Shown here one piece after another: positions 1 through 12,320 of a DNA stretch of 64,000 bases (position 1 is its first letter; each line of letters opens with the position of its first letter). Source of the DNA: Diospyros lotus (taxonomy: Eukaryota > Streptophyta > Magnoliopsida > Ericales > Ebenaceae). The stretch is from assembly GCF_014633365.1 (NCBI RefSeq), contig NC_068343.1, forward strand, positions 26,133,307 to 26,197,306. Direction: 5' to 3'. The position numbers and the translations under genes were made by a program. The notes beneath the pieces are model-generated. The model saw only the letters and a list, made by a program, of their open reading frames with translations, did no database searches and was not told where the DNA came from.

Positions 1-820
1 ATACTAAATAAACTAATCAAATTCCAAATTCAAATTTTGAGATGGTTTGAAAACTTGAGTTTTAGCCTTAGATCTACCATAGACTACTTTCAAGATGAAA
101 GAGACAACTTTGTTACAATCAATGATAACTCAAAAGACACTAATTTGCTTTTAAAGTTTGAAAAAGTAGGTAAAAGAGTACTTTTTGAGATGCTAAACAA
201 ACTTTTGAATGTCTAAATTCTGATTTCCAGAGTGTTTCGTTAGCCTTAAATCCACCATAGAACAATTTCAAGAGCAAAGAGATAACTTTGTCATAATCAA
301 CGATATCTGTAAGTTGACTAATTTATTTTTTAACGATTCCAAATCTAGATTAAAGAGGACATTTTGAGATGCTAAGTAAACTCAAGAAAACCCAAAGTCT
401 TATTTTAAGAAGGTTTGTAAACTTGTGTTTTAGCCTTATATCCACTGTAGAATACTTTCAAAAAGAAAGACACAATTTTGTTACAATTAACGATATCTCT
501 CGATGTAAACTAATTTGTTTTTGACGATTCCAAATCTAGCTAAAAGGGTACATTTTGAGATACTAAATAAACTCAAGACAAGTCCAAATTCAGTTTTCAA
601 AACAGTTTGAAAACTTGAATTTTAGCCTTAAACCCAATGTAGAACTCTATAAAAAAGAAAGAGACAAATTTATTCAATCAACGATATCTCGAACTAGACT
701 ACTTCGTTTTTAACAATTCCAAATCTAGGTGAAAAAAGAACATTTTGAGATACTAAATAAACTCATAAAAGTTTAAATTCTGATTTTAGGATGGTTTGAA
801 ACTTTAGTTTTAGATTATAC
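1..820. repeat. Degenerate satellite array, 180-190 bp units
   Basis: About 4.3 head-to-tail copies of an AT-rich unit run into the window from the left. The landmark TAGCCTTA recurs at 63, 241, 431 and 623, with a decayed version near 811, giving periods of 178, 190, 192 and about 188. A second landmark, TTTTGAGAT, recurs at 183, 362, 553 and 743. Copies differ by many substitutions and small indels, so the array is old. The period is nucleosome-like, as in many plant satellites; a centromeric or subtelomeric role is inference only. No reading frame is conserved across units. Confidence 0.85.
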
Positions 821-2351
821 CATCCCCTTCTAAATATAAAACTACAGGCATGAGTTAGTTAGTGACATCCCCCTCCTTTTGTTTGTCTCTGCCTTATGTC
901 GTGATCTTATCTCTCGACTTCTCGATGCATGAATATGTTACCCCTTAGAGTTTTATGTCTTTAGTCTGTGTTTGGTTTTTCTCGTGCCTTTATTTCTTAT
1001 TCAGGGTATGTTCTAACGTCGTTTGTGTATAATTTCACTTTTTTTTTTTTTTGTTATATTATAAATTTCTTAATTACAAAAATAACATATCAAAATCACT
1101 CATAAGTGCCGCATTTTTTACATTTTTATTAAGATGGGCCCCTAGATGTCTAGTCTCCATAAATGGAAAAGATAACACAATGCATATATATACACACCTA
1201 ACAAAGGAAGAAAATTAAAAAGGGAGGATCATCCTATCTCCATTAATGAAAGCAGACAAACACGCCATATGTATACATATGTAACTCCTATTTAATTATT
1301 CATTTATAATATTTATACATTAATATATTATATAATTATATTAATATGATATAAAATATAGCATATTAATAAATAAATATCGCAAAAATGTTGTAGATAA
1401 ATTTTAAAATAGTATTTTGATATACACGCATAGGTATATGTAGAGAGAAGGGGGAAAGAAATTAATCTTGTAATTAGAATTTTTTTAAAATATGGGTTTA
1501 TTTTTTGTTTTCAGGTTATTTTTAATTTTAAATTTTTTAAAATTGTGAAAATATGTTTATTTTATTATTTTTAAAAACAAAAAATTATAAAAACCCCAAA
1601 ACAACTAAAGTAACAATGAGGCCACTTTTTACTTTACTGTTTGCCACCCATGATTGGATTGTACCCGTGGATCAATTTTTTAGTGTCATCTCCACACTCT
1701 TTACCAATTAGAGCCTGATTTAAGTCTTGATTCAACTAGTATCTCTTAAATCTCAAAACATGAAACTTGTAGAAAATTATCTTAGTTTTCTATAGGATTT
1801 TGAATCACTTCAATCAGAGTCTGGATGAGAGAGTTATGCCTAAAAAACTAAAGTAGTATCACACCCACTCGGTCATGACCGAGTGGGTCCTCCCTACTTG
1901 GTCTCGGCTCGACCACTTGCTCATTCAGCTTGTTTCCTTGATCTCCTGCAACCTGTTGGCCCTTTGGCCTTCATGTTCATGTCTCGCGACTCTTTCACGT
2001 CCCGTGACTCTCCAAGTTTACAAGACATATCAAAAATAATTTCATAATATTAAAAAAATATTGAAAATATGTTTTCACTCATGAAAAGGTCTTTTAAAGA
2101 TGAAAAAATTCTCCCATGTTATATAATATAAAAACATAGGGGAATTTTTTATATATAATTTTTTATATTAAAATTTATATTTATAAAAAGATGCTTATAT
2201 TTTTTTATTTACGCATTTTCCTTACATTTCAAATTTTTATTTTTTTAAAAATTGTCATTCTCATTTACATTTTGTACTGTATCTGTTTTTTTGCAATCTA
2301 GACGATGTAAGTGACATATGACACTCTATGATATAACAAAACAAGTTACTC
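821..2351. other. AT-rich non-coding stretch
   Basis: No coding signal was recognised. The stretch holds poly-T and poly-A runs, AT microsatellite-like DNA around 1320-1380, and one GC-richer island (1860-2010) with a long palindrome. It separates the satellite from the transposon pile and may be decayed transposon DNA. Confidence 0.6.
1863..1888. repeat. 26-bp perfect palindrome
   Basis: The sequence equals its own reverse complement over 26 bases; one half is ACCCACTCGGTCA and there is no spacer. It lies in a small GC-richer island within AT-rich DNA. It could be a transposon footprint, a cruciform-forming site or chance; no function can be assigned. Confidence 0.8.
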
Positions 2352-2839
2352 TATATTCCTTCGTGACCAAAAGAGGACGATTGGAGGTGGGATCGCTACG
2401 GCGGGGCGCAGGCTCCAATGATAGGCCCGTCTGGGGGGGCGGCTGGCACCTGTAAGCACTTTGATACTCTAGTGAGTAAAAGAGTGAGGAAAGGGCAGTG
2501 TATCAATAGGTCAGAGGTCAGAACATACATTAGCTTTAAAAAGAGCTAGCTGATATAAGAGGAGGAGATGTTATCCTGCATGCATGCGTCATGCGTTTGC
2601 AAGAGGTTCCCAGGTGGTAGCATGGTGGAGACAAAACCCTCATTAATGTGGATGGGATCCGTCATTAATGAGGATGGGATCTGAAGCAGTTGTGCAGATA
2701 CCCAGTGGGGGTTGCAATGATATCACGGCAGACTGGTGCAAGACCAAGAGATGGGCCTAAAGACCGGCCTAGAGAGAGGGTCATGATTGGGTCAAGAGAG
2801 AAGGCCAAGATTGGGCCCAGAGACGGTCCACAGCCCCCA
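2352..2839 (-). mobile_element. Reverse LTR of Tat-like Gypsy family T1
   Basis: Read on the minus strand this 488-bp segment aligns along its whole length with the plus-strand 5' LTR at 45848-46361. They share the CATTAATGAGG blocks, the CTACCACCTGGGAACCTC block, the TCTCCTCCTC(C/T)TATATCA segment and the terminal CCTCCAATC stretch. The outer ends are decayed: the expected terminal CA reads TA. The 5-bp flanks (tactc and ggtca) do not match, and no primer site or gag follows on the minus strand, so it is probably a solo or stranded LTR. It lies in inverted orientation to the right-hand copy. Confidence 0.75.
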
Positions 2840-3494
2840 GGTCAGATGCTCGAGAAGCGAGCATTCAAGCTAGAAAAGCGTTTGAGGTCGGCCTGACCTT
2901 CAAGGTAAAGTAGCTTTCTTCGTGTGTTGACCCGTAACACCTGTGGCTTCAGGATTCTAAGCGTTCTTCTTAGGAGATGGGGTTGTTGTCCAGGTGACGT
3001 TTGAGTGCGGAGGTTGGTTGGCAACCGTGAGTGTGCATCGGTGGGGTCTTGTGTTGTTGTTAGGACTTATTTAGGGTACGGTTGAGTTCTTGTCGGCATA
3101 CGCAATCTAAACTTGAAAGGAAAAGATCACGCTCCCCTCGATGAGGTTTTGAGTATGCTTCTAGAGGGTGGGCGCTCTAGTTATAGCCGTCCTCCCAGTC
3201 CTTGCAAGCTGGGCATTGGTTCTGGTGGCGGAGGAAGCCCCTCGATGTATACGTTACGCTGGACTTTATGATATGGAGCGTTATGCCAAGAAGGCGCATT
3301 GTGGTAGGTATGCGGCTTCTGATTTCCCCTGAGAGATTTGAATGTGCGTGACAGGTGGCATGCCCCTAGTGCTCTGTTAAGTGCTTAATGGCATTTTTCT
3401 TTCTTTTGGATGCAATGTGTGGAGCAATATAAAGGGTGCGTCTTCTCTCTTCTAGCTTTCCTATCATTTCTTCTTCCTTGTGTCAAAGGTGCAC
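2840..3494 (+). mobile_element. Left part of an old LTR-element remnant
   Basis: This GC-richer segment carries a TATA-like box (ATATAAAGG, 3428-3436) followed by a CT-rich leader, as in a plant LTR promoter. Removing the insertion that begins at 3495 and ends at 45199 joins it to 45200-45847, which holds a coiled-coil reading frame. I read both as parts of one old element. Its own ends are not visible: the left end is cut by the LTR at 2352-2839, the right by the one at 45848. Confidence 0.45.
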
Positions 3495-4947
3495 TGTAAT
3501 ACCTGAGATTTTTCAGAATCAAATATAACGTAATGCCTGAGACAAAAGTTCATTTTCTGAATTAGGGGCAAAGTCGTAATTATGAAAGTTTGGGTACAAG
3601 TGCAATTGATCAAAAATCTTTGGAATTAGTGTAAAAGATATGAATTTCAAAATATCTTTTGATTTCAAACTTCAATCAAATGTAGCTTTCAATCATTGTA
3701 AAGTCCAAGTCCAAATCTTTGCTTAAAGTCCAAGTCTTCCCCAAGTCTTTGCTTAGCTTCCAAGATTACTTAGGCTCTAAGGTTGGGACATGTGGCAAGC
3801 TTTTATTAGCCACACATGAAAGGTAATAATGAGCCATCATGATTATATGGGACACATGGCACCATTTGATAAGAACACATGGATAGAAATGATTATATGG
3901 GACACATGGCACCATAAGATAAAAGCAATGATAGTGGCTCAAATCCCAATGAAAAGTAGCGGAAACTATTTGTTGAGAAGTTTGATATGTCATGATTAAG
4001 CCCAAATCTCTAGGGCCACTTGTCACAAGGGGAGAAAAGTCATGATTAGGGTGCAAATCTCAAGGACAAGTGTCACCATCCTATTAAGCCAAGTGTCACA
4101 ATCCTATGGGTTTAAAGGTTCTATATAAGCATGCATTGGGCTTGGATTTTTGGCACTAAATCAAAGGGGTAAGTAGCTCATGTAAGAGGGGAAATTCTTT
4201 TTGAAAGAAAGGAGGAAGCTATCCCCGAGTTGAAGGTGAAATCAGATCGTCAGTAGTGACAAATCATTCTCAAAGTTTGTGCAAAACAGTCACAAAAATT
4301 TCAAGGTAAGCTCAATTTCTTTCTGTAATCATGTATACGGTCGAAATAGGAGTCCTTAGATTCAAACAAGGGTTGAATAAGAGTTAAAACGAGGGAGATA
4401 CGGCTGAAATACGGAAACTACGCAAAGTTGGCCAAAAATAAGGGCAGCACGTGGGGCCCCTTCCCGAGCGCATGAGGGCATGTGTAGCCTTATTTTTCCT
4501 TGAAATTTTTATGACATGCTCCCATTTTAATGCCCTACAACTCTGCATAAAAATATTTGACATTTATCTTACCAAAACTCATGTTTTGGCAGCAAACAGT
4601 CTCTGTTGGTGAGAAAATGATACTTTCTGGTGAACCCGAAGGTGAGTGGTTTATGCATGCTTCTTGCTTCTTCTAGATCACTCTTGGTTTCATTTGTGAG
4701 TGGTTCTTGTGCATGCTCATTGCTTCATCTTGATCACTCTTGAGTTCATTTGTCAATGGTTTGTTACTTATATCTTATGTTTCCTTTATTTCGAGTATAA
4801 CCTTTCTACTTTATTGCATCGGGTTTGAACATAATGGCTTTCGTGTGTGGGTTGTGACTTGCATAACATATTCCTTCTGCTTTGTCATATAATAAATCAT
4901 GGTTGATGGCTTACATCTCATGTTTTACTACTTTTGAGCATATCTTG
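3495..4947 (+). mobile_element. Left part of split solo LTR III
   Basis: The LTR starts TGTAATACC right after TGCAC (3490-3494); the same five bases follow the LTR end at 45199, which marks the two as one insertion. It resembles the intact LTR at 41732-44212 in order and detail: TATA box (TATATAAG, 4122-4129), a first donor-like AAGGTAAGC (near 4304), a second AAGGTGAGT (4639-4647), then the ATATTCCTTCTGCTTTGTC block (4867-4885). Similarity stops near 4947, where a reverse LTR starts. About 550 bp of the expected LTR middle are missing between the two halves. No coding capacity. Confidence 0.75.
4122..4129 (+). promoter_or_regulatory. LTR III TATA box
   Basis: TATATAAG lies about 630 bp into the LTR. 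Equivalent boxes occur at 39763-39769, 42490-42499, 49761-49770 and 51580-51589 in the related LTRs, so this is the likely retroelement promoter. Confidence 0.55.
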
Positions 4948-6039
4948 TGTAAGGCCAGCTTCCGAATATTCCCGTTTAGCATAGGATACTCGAAAGGTCA
5001 TTACAGAGATGATATTGAACAAAACAGAACTCAAATAACAACTCATTTCATTTCTAGCAGCAAAAATTTAAATAAGATTTAATTACATTTTCAATATCTC
5101 ATGACTCTAGGCTCGATGTCCATTCAAAATAATAAGATGCTCAAATGCCAATAAATATAACAAATCCTCATCATTGTAAACCTCACCAAATCAATAAGTA
5201 GGATCTTTGAAGTTAGGATGCGTGTCCGTACACTACTATCCCTGATTCTAATCCTACTGGACTCACCCCCAATAATAGTCCTACCTTTACTCGAAATGGA
5301 AAAAAAGATCAAGTGAGCCACAAGGCTCAACAAGTTTTAGAACAAAGAACAATATATAGGATCCAAGAACATGATGACACTAAGAAGAGTAATCAAGGAC
5401 TCCACAATTATATACAAGATTTATAATTCATGAACTTATCAATTCAACTTAATATATCATGTCACCATATATCACTATGCAAATGTGTATAAAATTTCAA
5501 TGTCATTATCAATTCTCACAGGCCCACAAGCCATCAATCAATACATGCAAGAGTGCATCATTTCAATATCAATATCAATTTTCCAGGCTCTCAAGCCATA
5601 ATTCAATGTATGCAAAAGTGTATAAGTTCCATAAAACCTCACAAATAAATATGGAGTCAACATGCCGGGCTATTGCCACCTTGTCCCACGCTAGGTTCTC
5701 TAGGGTACCCTTTCTCCCTCCGGCCAAAATAATAGATGCGCAAAACATATATATATATATACATGTAACATGTACATGTATGCATCATGTATGCATAATT
5801 TTCCAACCACATGTATTTAAATTCTTGGTTACGCGGTATTCATACTTTCAACATCACTTACCCATACCAGGTATTTTTCATCATTAGATAAATTCAACAT
5901 ATCTTACTTCATAACGTTTACCACATTCAAGATGTAATTTATGACATAGAAATGCTTGATATAATTTATAACACAAGAATAATTTTTGAGAGATGCTATT
6001 TAATATTAAATCTCGATTTACTAGCTGGGGAGTATTATA
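4948..6039 (-). mobile_element. Reverse LTR of the TGTAAYACC type
   Basis: On the minus strand this stretch shows features of the related LTRs in reverse order: a tail resembling GGAAGCTGG..CTTACA (plus 4948-4972), a TGAGCC/GGCTCA hairpin (5314-5329), and a start resembling TATAATACTCCCC (plus 6027-6039). The flanks do not form a matching 5-bp duplication (tcttg versus agttt), so the ends are approximate and the element may be rearranged. No protein was recognised; the open frame at 5459-5887 is a chance frame in LTR sequence. Confidence 0.5.
5314..5329 (-). other. Conserved LTR hairpin, variant TGAGCC/GGCTCA
   Basis: Six-base-pair stem TGAGCC (5314-5319) and GGCTCA (5324-5329) with a four-base loop. 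It sits where the equivalent hairpin lies in the other LTRs, but one stem pair is changed on both sides (T-A replaced by C-G) relative to the TGAGCT/AGCTCA form. Confidence 0.55.
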
Positions 6040-6705
6040 AGTTTAATAACTATTTTTTACATCATATGATTGTTGTGATTTCATTTAACTAGTGACAGTA
6101 TGCATTTACTTGCATTCGTGCTCATAGCTCAAATTCATGATTAGTCCCTATGCAATCAAAATGACCACACCACGCAAAATTGCTGGTCAAAATAAGTCTA
6201 AAGTTTTTCTCAGGCGAAGACCAACTAGAATATTTTTTTGTAAATGTCTTCATTTTGAAAAACTAACTCCCAGTATTTTGATAATTAACATTCATTGTTG
6301 TAAAAATGATTTTTAATGATTTTTTCAAGAAACGAAAGCTACGTATTTCGAGGGTGATAAAATCACAAGTTTTTTAATTTGTACTAAAACCAAAATTTTA
6401 TTTTTTATTGTTATGCATTCTAATTTTTTAGATATTTTTATTGAATCCAAATAGAGGGTACTTTCTTATTTACATTTATGTATTAAAGTAAATGAAAGAT
6501 AAAATATAAATTAAAGAAAATGCAAACATTTACTTAAATTAAGGGAATGTAAATGGATAGGGTGTGAGCACAAAGCTGACATTCAAGGCCTATGGGAAGA
6601 GCTCGGGATGAGCTGGAGGTCAAGAGTTCGCAGCTTATGGAGACAGAGCTCGAGGTTATGAGGTGAATAAGAGTTCGCTAATCAAGCTCACGGTCAAGGG
6701 GTTGG
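6040..6705. other. Unassigned spacer between LTRs
   Basis: AT-rich sequence with no gene recognised. The last 140 bases (6565-6705) are richer in GAGCTC-like motifs. The final GTTGG (6701-6705) is the probable left target duplication of the element starting at 6706; its partner is lost. Confidence 0.45.
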
Positions 6706-9246
6706 TGTAACGCCCCGCTCTCACTTACGGATGTTACTCGTGAACAATTACCCGAATTGTCCACATGCCCAGCATTTGGTGAATGGTGGACCATGTTTCA
6801 AGACGAAACGTCCTAGGTGGGAACTAGGCTCGTCCTACTCTTCTCTTAACCCCAGGATTCACTAACAGAATTGGGCTTCAACCACACCGCATTCAGTTAA
6901 AGAGAAAACTCATGAAGATGCCCAACAACCATTTTCTTATTTATATTTAATTCTTTTCCATCCAAGAATTTTACCGGGCTCCATAAATCACCATTAAAAT
7001 CAATCCATTGATTGATTACCAATTTTGGAGGAAAAATACAAATTTTCAATTTTTCAAAATTTCAGCATTTTCTCCAAAAATGCCCAAAAAATTCCTTTAT
7101 TTTGAAAATTCCTCCAGGGCCCAAAATCAATTTAGAAATGCCCCAAAATCCCCAATTTTTCATAATTTTTTTAAAAGATTCAACAGGCGAGGCCTGCTGG
7201 TGCACCCGGGGCCCCACGGTGCACTGGCGGCGCAGCTGGTGCAGGCCGCACGCACCTGTCGTGCAACTGGGCCCCCGCGTATCCCTACGCACCCACGCCT
7301 ACTACTGCTCGCTGTGGCCCTATGTGGGCCATGCGCAAGCCCCAACAGCTGCTACTACTGCCTCCACTACTTTTTCTTTTTCTTTTTTTTTCTTGGGCCT
7401 TCTAACCCAAAACTTTCCAGATTTTTCTCATTCCAAAATAAACACCAAAAACACCATATTTTTCACAAAACCATTTTTATTTAACCCCATTGATGCTTCC
7501 AACAACTCATGCCAAATGTGAGATTTACATCCATACTTGGTCTCACAAGCCATAATTCAATACCTCACTTTCTAAATAGAAAAATACATCCCAAAATATA
7601 AGATACACCCATGGTTTAGGCTTTACAAGCCATTACCAACCAACTAAATTTACATCTCATAAATTTAACACAAGAACATAGGTCATAAAAAGCTCTTGGA
7701 TCTTCTTCCCATGCTTTACTCATGCCATTCCACCATTGCCTTAACTTTCTCATGCCTTGACAACCTATATGTGAGGGTAAAAACCCCATGAGCTATTAAG
7801 CTCAATAAGGGTGCAATGCAAAATAAATATGAACATAAACAGATTATATCATGCCAAATGCATGCAAGTGTGGCTAGGTCTCTTTGCCCTCACAACCCAC
7901 CAAGGTTAGAGGCATTGACCCACCATTTCAACCATGTTCCCAAACTAACCTATGGCCATAAGTCTCATGAACACAAAAGACCATGCCAAATGCAACATAT
8001 AGATTTATGAACCATACTTACTACACATTGCAAGGCCACCCTCCCATGGGGCCATCCCTTACCTCATTCTTCTCTTTGAATCTTTAAATCCTCTTCTCAA
8101 GAGAGCTCCCACCATCATCTTTTCCCATCTAAGATGGCATTCCAATAAAAATTTACTTTGCTTACAAAGCATACCGAAGGAAGTAAAGAAAAATGGGACT
8201 TACCTTGATCCCTTACTTCTTCTTCTTTTTTTCTCCATTCTTTCTTTCATTCTCTTCATTATTTCCTTCCTTCTTCATTTCTTTCTCCAAATGGCCAAAG
8301 GAAGACAAGACTTCCTCACTTGCCATTATATACTAGTTTTCCATATTTCAAGAATGAATCTAAGCCATTCACTAAAGGCACAATCCATGTGCTTAAGGGA
8401 AAACTAAATCACAACCATCCATTTCAATAAACAAATCTTCTCTCTTGGAGAAAACACAATCCATGCTCTTTATCTTGGTTAATCTCATCCATTGGATTAT
8501 TTTGCCTTTTCAAGACTCAAGCACAACTATTGGATCACTTGAAAATTTCTTTTTTATTTCCAATTAATTTAATTTGACTATTTTCCAACCATCACATGAG
8601 AGACATAAATCCTTACTTATGCATTTAAATAAATCCCATATTTTCCAAAGCATTAATGGGTGACTAATTTCCCATTTTCTTTTGGATTTTTCTTAATCCA
8701 TATAATCATGTCTCTCATTAATGCAAGAGTGACCAATATCATTTCTTTTTGCATTTATTTAATTCTTCTCTATTTAACTTGGACCACATTAAGCCATGTG
8801 TCACTCCAAGACACCAATCTTGGCTCCCAAGTTCTGTTCTCATCCATCCATTTGGCATTATCCCATTTATTCACCAATTTAGGGAAAAATAATTATTTTC
8901 TCAAATAATTGCATATTCTCCATTTTCCCTATTTTTCATAATTAAATTCCTCTATGGAATTAATTTCAAAATTACCAAAATACCCTTTGTGAATTATTAA
9001 TCACATATATCTCCACATAAATACAAAAGTGAGATTTAATTCGCTTACATCCCTAACTCCACATAGGAATTATTTCAAATTTACCAAAATACCCTTTTTA
9101 TTGGACTCCATTATCCAAATTACCAAAATGCCCCTCTCTCATAGGGCACCAATATTCTCAAGGATCCATCACCTTCTCAAGGGTATTTTTGGAAATTTCA
9201 CACTTCCTTTCTTATTCTCTTAACACCGGTAACACTGGGTGTTACA
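6706..9246 (-). mobile_element. 3' LTR of a gene-less minus-strand LTR element
   Basis: On the minus strand the LTR starts TGTAACACCC at 9246 and ends GGGGCGTTACA at 6706, 2541 bp. It is the same family as the LTRs at 20315-22418, 25153-27915 and 32705-32899. It is the 3' LTR because minus-strand sequence before its start reads AAGGGGGTGGAA, a polypurine tract (plus 9247-9260). It contains a GC-rich block (about 7185-7360) in otherwise AT-rich sequence, a hairpin (7789-7804) and a splice-donor-like site (minus, about 8200-8208). Confidence 0.85.
7789..7804 (-). other. Conserved LTR hairpin, TGAGCT/AGCTCA
   Basis: Stem TGAGCT and AGCTCA with loop ATTA. It is preceded on the minus strand by CCCTTAT, as in the sister LTRs. 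The loop differs from the copies at 21387 and 26725 while the stem is kept. Confidence 0.6.
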
Positions 9247-9284
9247 TTCCACCCCCTTAAAAGAATTTCGTCCTCGAAATTCAC
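9247..9284 (-). promoter_or_regulatory. Polypurine tract and last pol codons
   Basis: The minus strand reads TTAAGGGGGTGGAA directly before the 3' LTR; this purine run primes plus-strand DNA synthesis. Just upstream the minus strand can be read as VNFEDEI, a run I associate with the C-terminal end of Del/Tekay-type Gypsy polyproteins. It is the only trace of coding seen in this element and suggests descent from a Tekay-like parent. Confidence 0.6.
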
Positions 9285-11699
9285 CTTACCATAATCTCTT
9301 GCCCAAGATAATCACATTCTCGGGTTACATGGCAGATTCTCGTTTTCGAGAATCTCATAGCCTATCCATTTCTCACATTTACCTCGGGTTACACCTACCT
9401 TAAGGCTTCGTTTTAGGCTTTTGATCCTCCGACTCTTGAGGACATTCACCAACTGAATACCGCTTTGGCCTCCAGCCAAACTGCACCTCTGGTCGCTGGT
9501 CATGCTTACTGCAACGATATCCACCACTGGATGGATTTTCTCTGCTTCAAAGCATCACTTTGCAGTCCACTTCCCATTTCCCCATCTATCAAAACGAACT
9601 CTCGCTAACATTGCATCACCGATTAGTCTACCACGATTTTACGCCGATCACACACGGCAACGTTTTCCACTGCCAATCACAGTTGGCCACAATTTTACGC
9701 TGGTCTAACCAACAACGTCTTAGCACTGATCATCTACCGCTATGTCACCTTTAGTGCCCACAAGACACTCTACATCCATTCTACCATGGCATACTGCCAT
9801 TAATAACATGCATGCATAGGTTTAGTCGATCCTCATGACAACCTCTCATTACCAATCAACTAACCATGCTAGCACTACATAGGAAGAAACCATTTGGCCC
9901 ACCCAGCCAACTTCGACCATTTCATACATGGTCTTTTTTTTTACTTGACCAGCTGACCCTCATTTATCGATACGATTACGCAAAATCTACATACCTAACA
10001 CCATGCCAGGTAATTACACATTTCAACCATACGTGCATTACCCGAGTCCAACTCGAGCTTGGTGATGCACGCACCATTACAATCTCACCTCGAGCTTAAC
10101 CATGCTAGGGCCATAACCTTCTCCCAACCATGAGTTTCTCGCATAAGCACACAGACTCCTCTGGCCTTTCTTTCTGGCCGATATTGCACGCTAGTAGGGG
10201 TCTCATACCCATACCATGGAACTCTTCATTGAGCAACCCCCATCAATACTTCATCCAATTCAGCTTTCACAATCATGCCCCATGCTAGGCCTTACCTTGG
10301 CTATTAAACCCTAACGCGAGTCAAGGATCCTACCATTGCGCTTAAGGTTGCGGAACCATTAATCGACCCTCGTCATCACCCACAGTGCGTGACATAAGTG
10401 ATTGGCTTATTACCATCTGCACAATCACTTATGCATCGCACCTATAGGATGACTCGTGCCTTTGGTCCGCACCACAACAAGCTAACATGGTTACACACCC
10501 ACTCTTGTATCGGTCTTCTAACCAAATTTACTCGCCAGCTTCAATTTCATTGGGACTTTTAAAATCTCACCATTTCTCAACAGAGCCTCTTACTTTTGAG
10601 GCATGACACTTCCAGCCATCCTAAATCAGGTTTAATCTCAATCTGCAATAGACACCTGACTTTAACCATGCATAATGGTTCCCTTTGTCTTCCTTGGCAA
10701 GGACAACACCACGACAATAACGAATTCCCCCCATGGTCGTTGCAAATCAAATTTCACAAGCACCAGCCCTCATGGCCATTCACACTCAGCTTCGAGGTCC
10801 CACCATACACCATGGTTACTTTTGACCTTCCTGACAACATCTTTTCCCTGCCAGCGACGATGACACCACCTTGTCATCTCAAAAGACTCGCTGCTCCTTG
10901 AATCTCACTAGTTATCGCAACCAAAATGACTCCCATCTCTGGCCGCCTTCCTCATATCACTTTGCTATACTTATAGCAGCTAGCTAATTCCTTAAGAGAC
11001 TCTGGCTTCTCCCAAACTCCGTATAACCTTTGCTACCGCCTGCTCACACCACTCAGTGAGCGACCACATGGGCTCTAACACCACAACAGCTTCACTAGCC
11101 GATTTCTTTTCACAACCATTAACCTTAGACATGAGGTTAATTCCCATCAATTGCCCACACACTAAGGCATCCCTCTAGATATATCACTCACAGCTATTAG
11201 GTGATTTCATCACCTCAACACCATTCCTGGAAACCAATCTCGTCCCATAAGCTCTTCCTTCGAGCTCTCTTTTCCCATTAGCTACATCTTAGATTCGCCC
11301 TCAACTTCCATCTAACCAACTCGATTAGCTCTAACAGGATTGCCCAGCTCACAACAAACACAACCTTCCTCCAGGCACTACACTTGCAATCATCGACTAC
11401 CACTTCGATATAAACTCCATTCATTGAAAATCACCCCTGCCATTCATGTGGAATTCACACTTCCACCCAATGCCGTAGGACTCATCTTCCTACTCAAGCA
11501 CTAGTCTTCACGCTGACTTTCCCCAGGTGATCCACCTGAGAAAGTTGTAGCGCCTTAGGAAGTTCATCCCACACTATTGCCTCATGCTCAAGTTCTACCC
11601 TGACTACATTTCAACACTACCAATTACAACCCTCGCTATGGAGTAACACTCCTTCAAGCGGCACAATACTACCCTGACCAACCATCTTTTATCACCTTG
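9285..11699 (-). mobile_element. Non-coding interior, left part, of the gene-less LTR element
   Basis: Pyrimidine-rich on the plus strand with no recognisable gag, protease, reverse transcriptase or integrase in any frame. It continues at 29187 once the CACTA transposon is removed. Together the two parts give about 6 kb of interior. With LTRs of about 2.5 kb, a polypurine tract and a primer site this fits a large retrotransposon derivative: copied in trans and carrying no genes. Short open frames (for example 10596-10901) look like chance. Confidence 0.65.
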
Positions 11700-12320
11700 C
11701 ACTACAACAAATTTTGGTTTTCTCTACAAAAATTTTCGTAGTTAAAAATTCAATATTCGTAGCAAAAACCAATTAGCTACGAAATTTTATTCGTAGCGTG
11801 AATCGTAGCCAAAGCCTCGTAGCTAATAGTATTTAGCTACGATTTAAGGTTTCGTAGAGAATAATACACTTTTTGCTACAATCAGGTAAACGTAGAGAAA
11901 ACATTGATTTTCTACTACGGTATATATCGTAGCTAATTATACCTATTTTCGTAGGTAATGATGTTGATTTTCATAGTTAATGATGTTAATTGTCGTAGCA
12001 AATAACATATATTTTACTACGAATGTCAAATCGTAGAGCAAACACTTATTTTTAACAACAACAAATCGTAACTAATTATACCAATTTTCGTAGCAAATTG
12101 ATTTTCATATATCAATTTTCATAATAAACTTTCGTAGCAAATTAATTTTCATATACCAATTTTCGTAGCCAATTGATATTCATATACCAATTTCCGTAGC
12201 AAATTAATTTTCTCTACCAATATTTTTGTAATCAAAAATTAAATTTTCATAGTTAATTCTATATAAAACTAATAACCTACTACAATATCACTAAATTCAA
12301 TTTCGTAGCCAAAACAAATA
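11700..12320. repeat. CACTA left terminal repeat and subterminal array
   Basis: After the 12-bp terminal inverted repeat, TCGTAGC-like and GCTACGA-like heptamers recur on both strands many times to about 12310. In En/Spm such subterminal motifs bind the TNPA protein and set the ends for excision; here that role is inferred from position and density. Confidence 0.8.

Noticed and set aside
5459..5887. 142-codon frame
   Set aside because: Lies antisense in an LTR and contains a TATATA microsatellite translated as a Tyr/Ile run.
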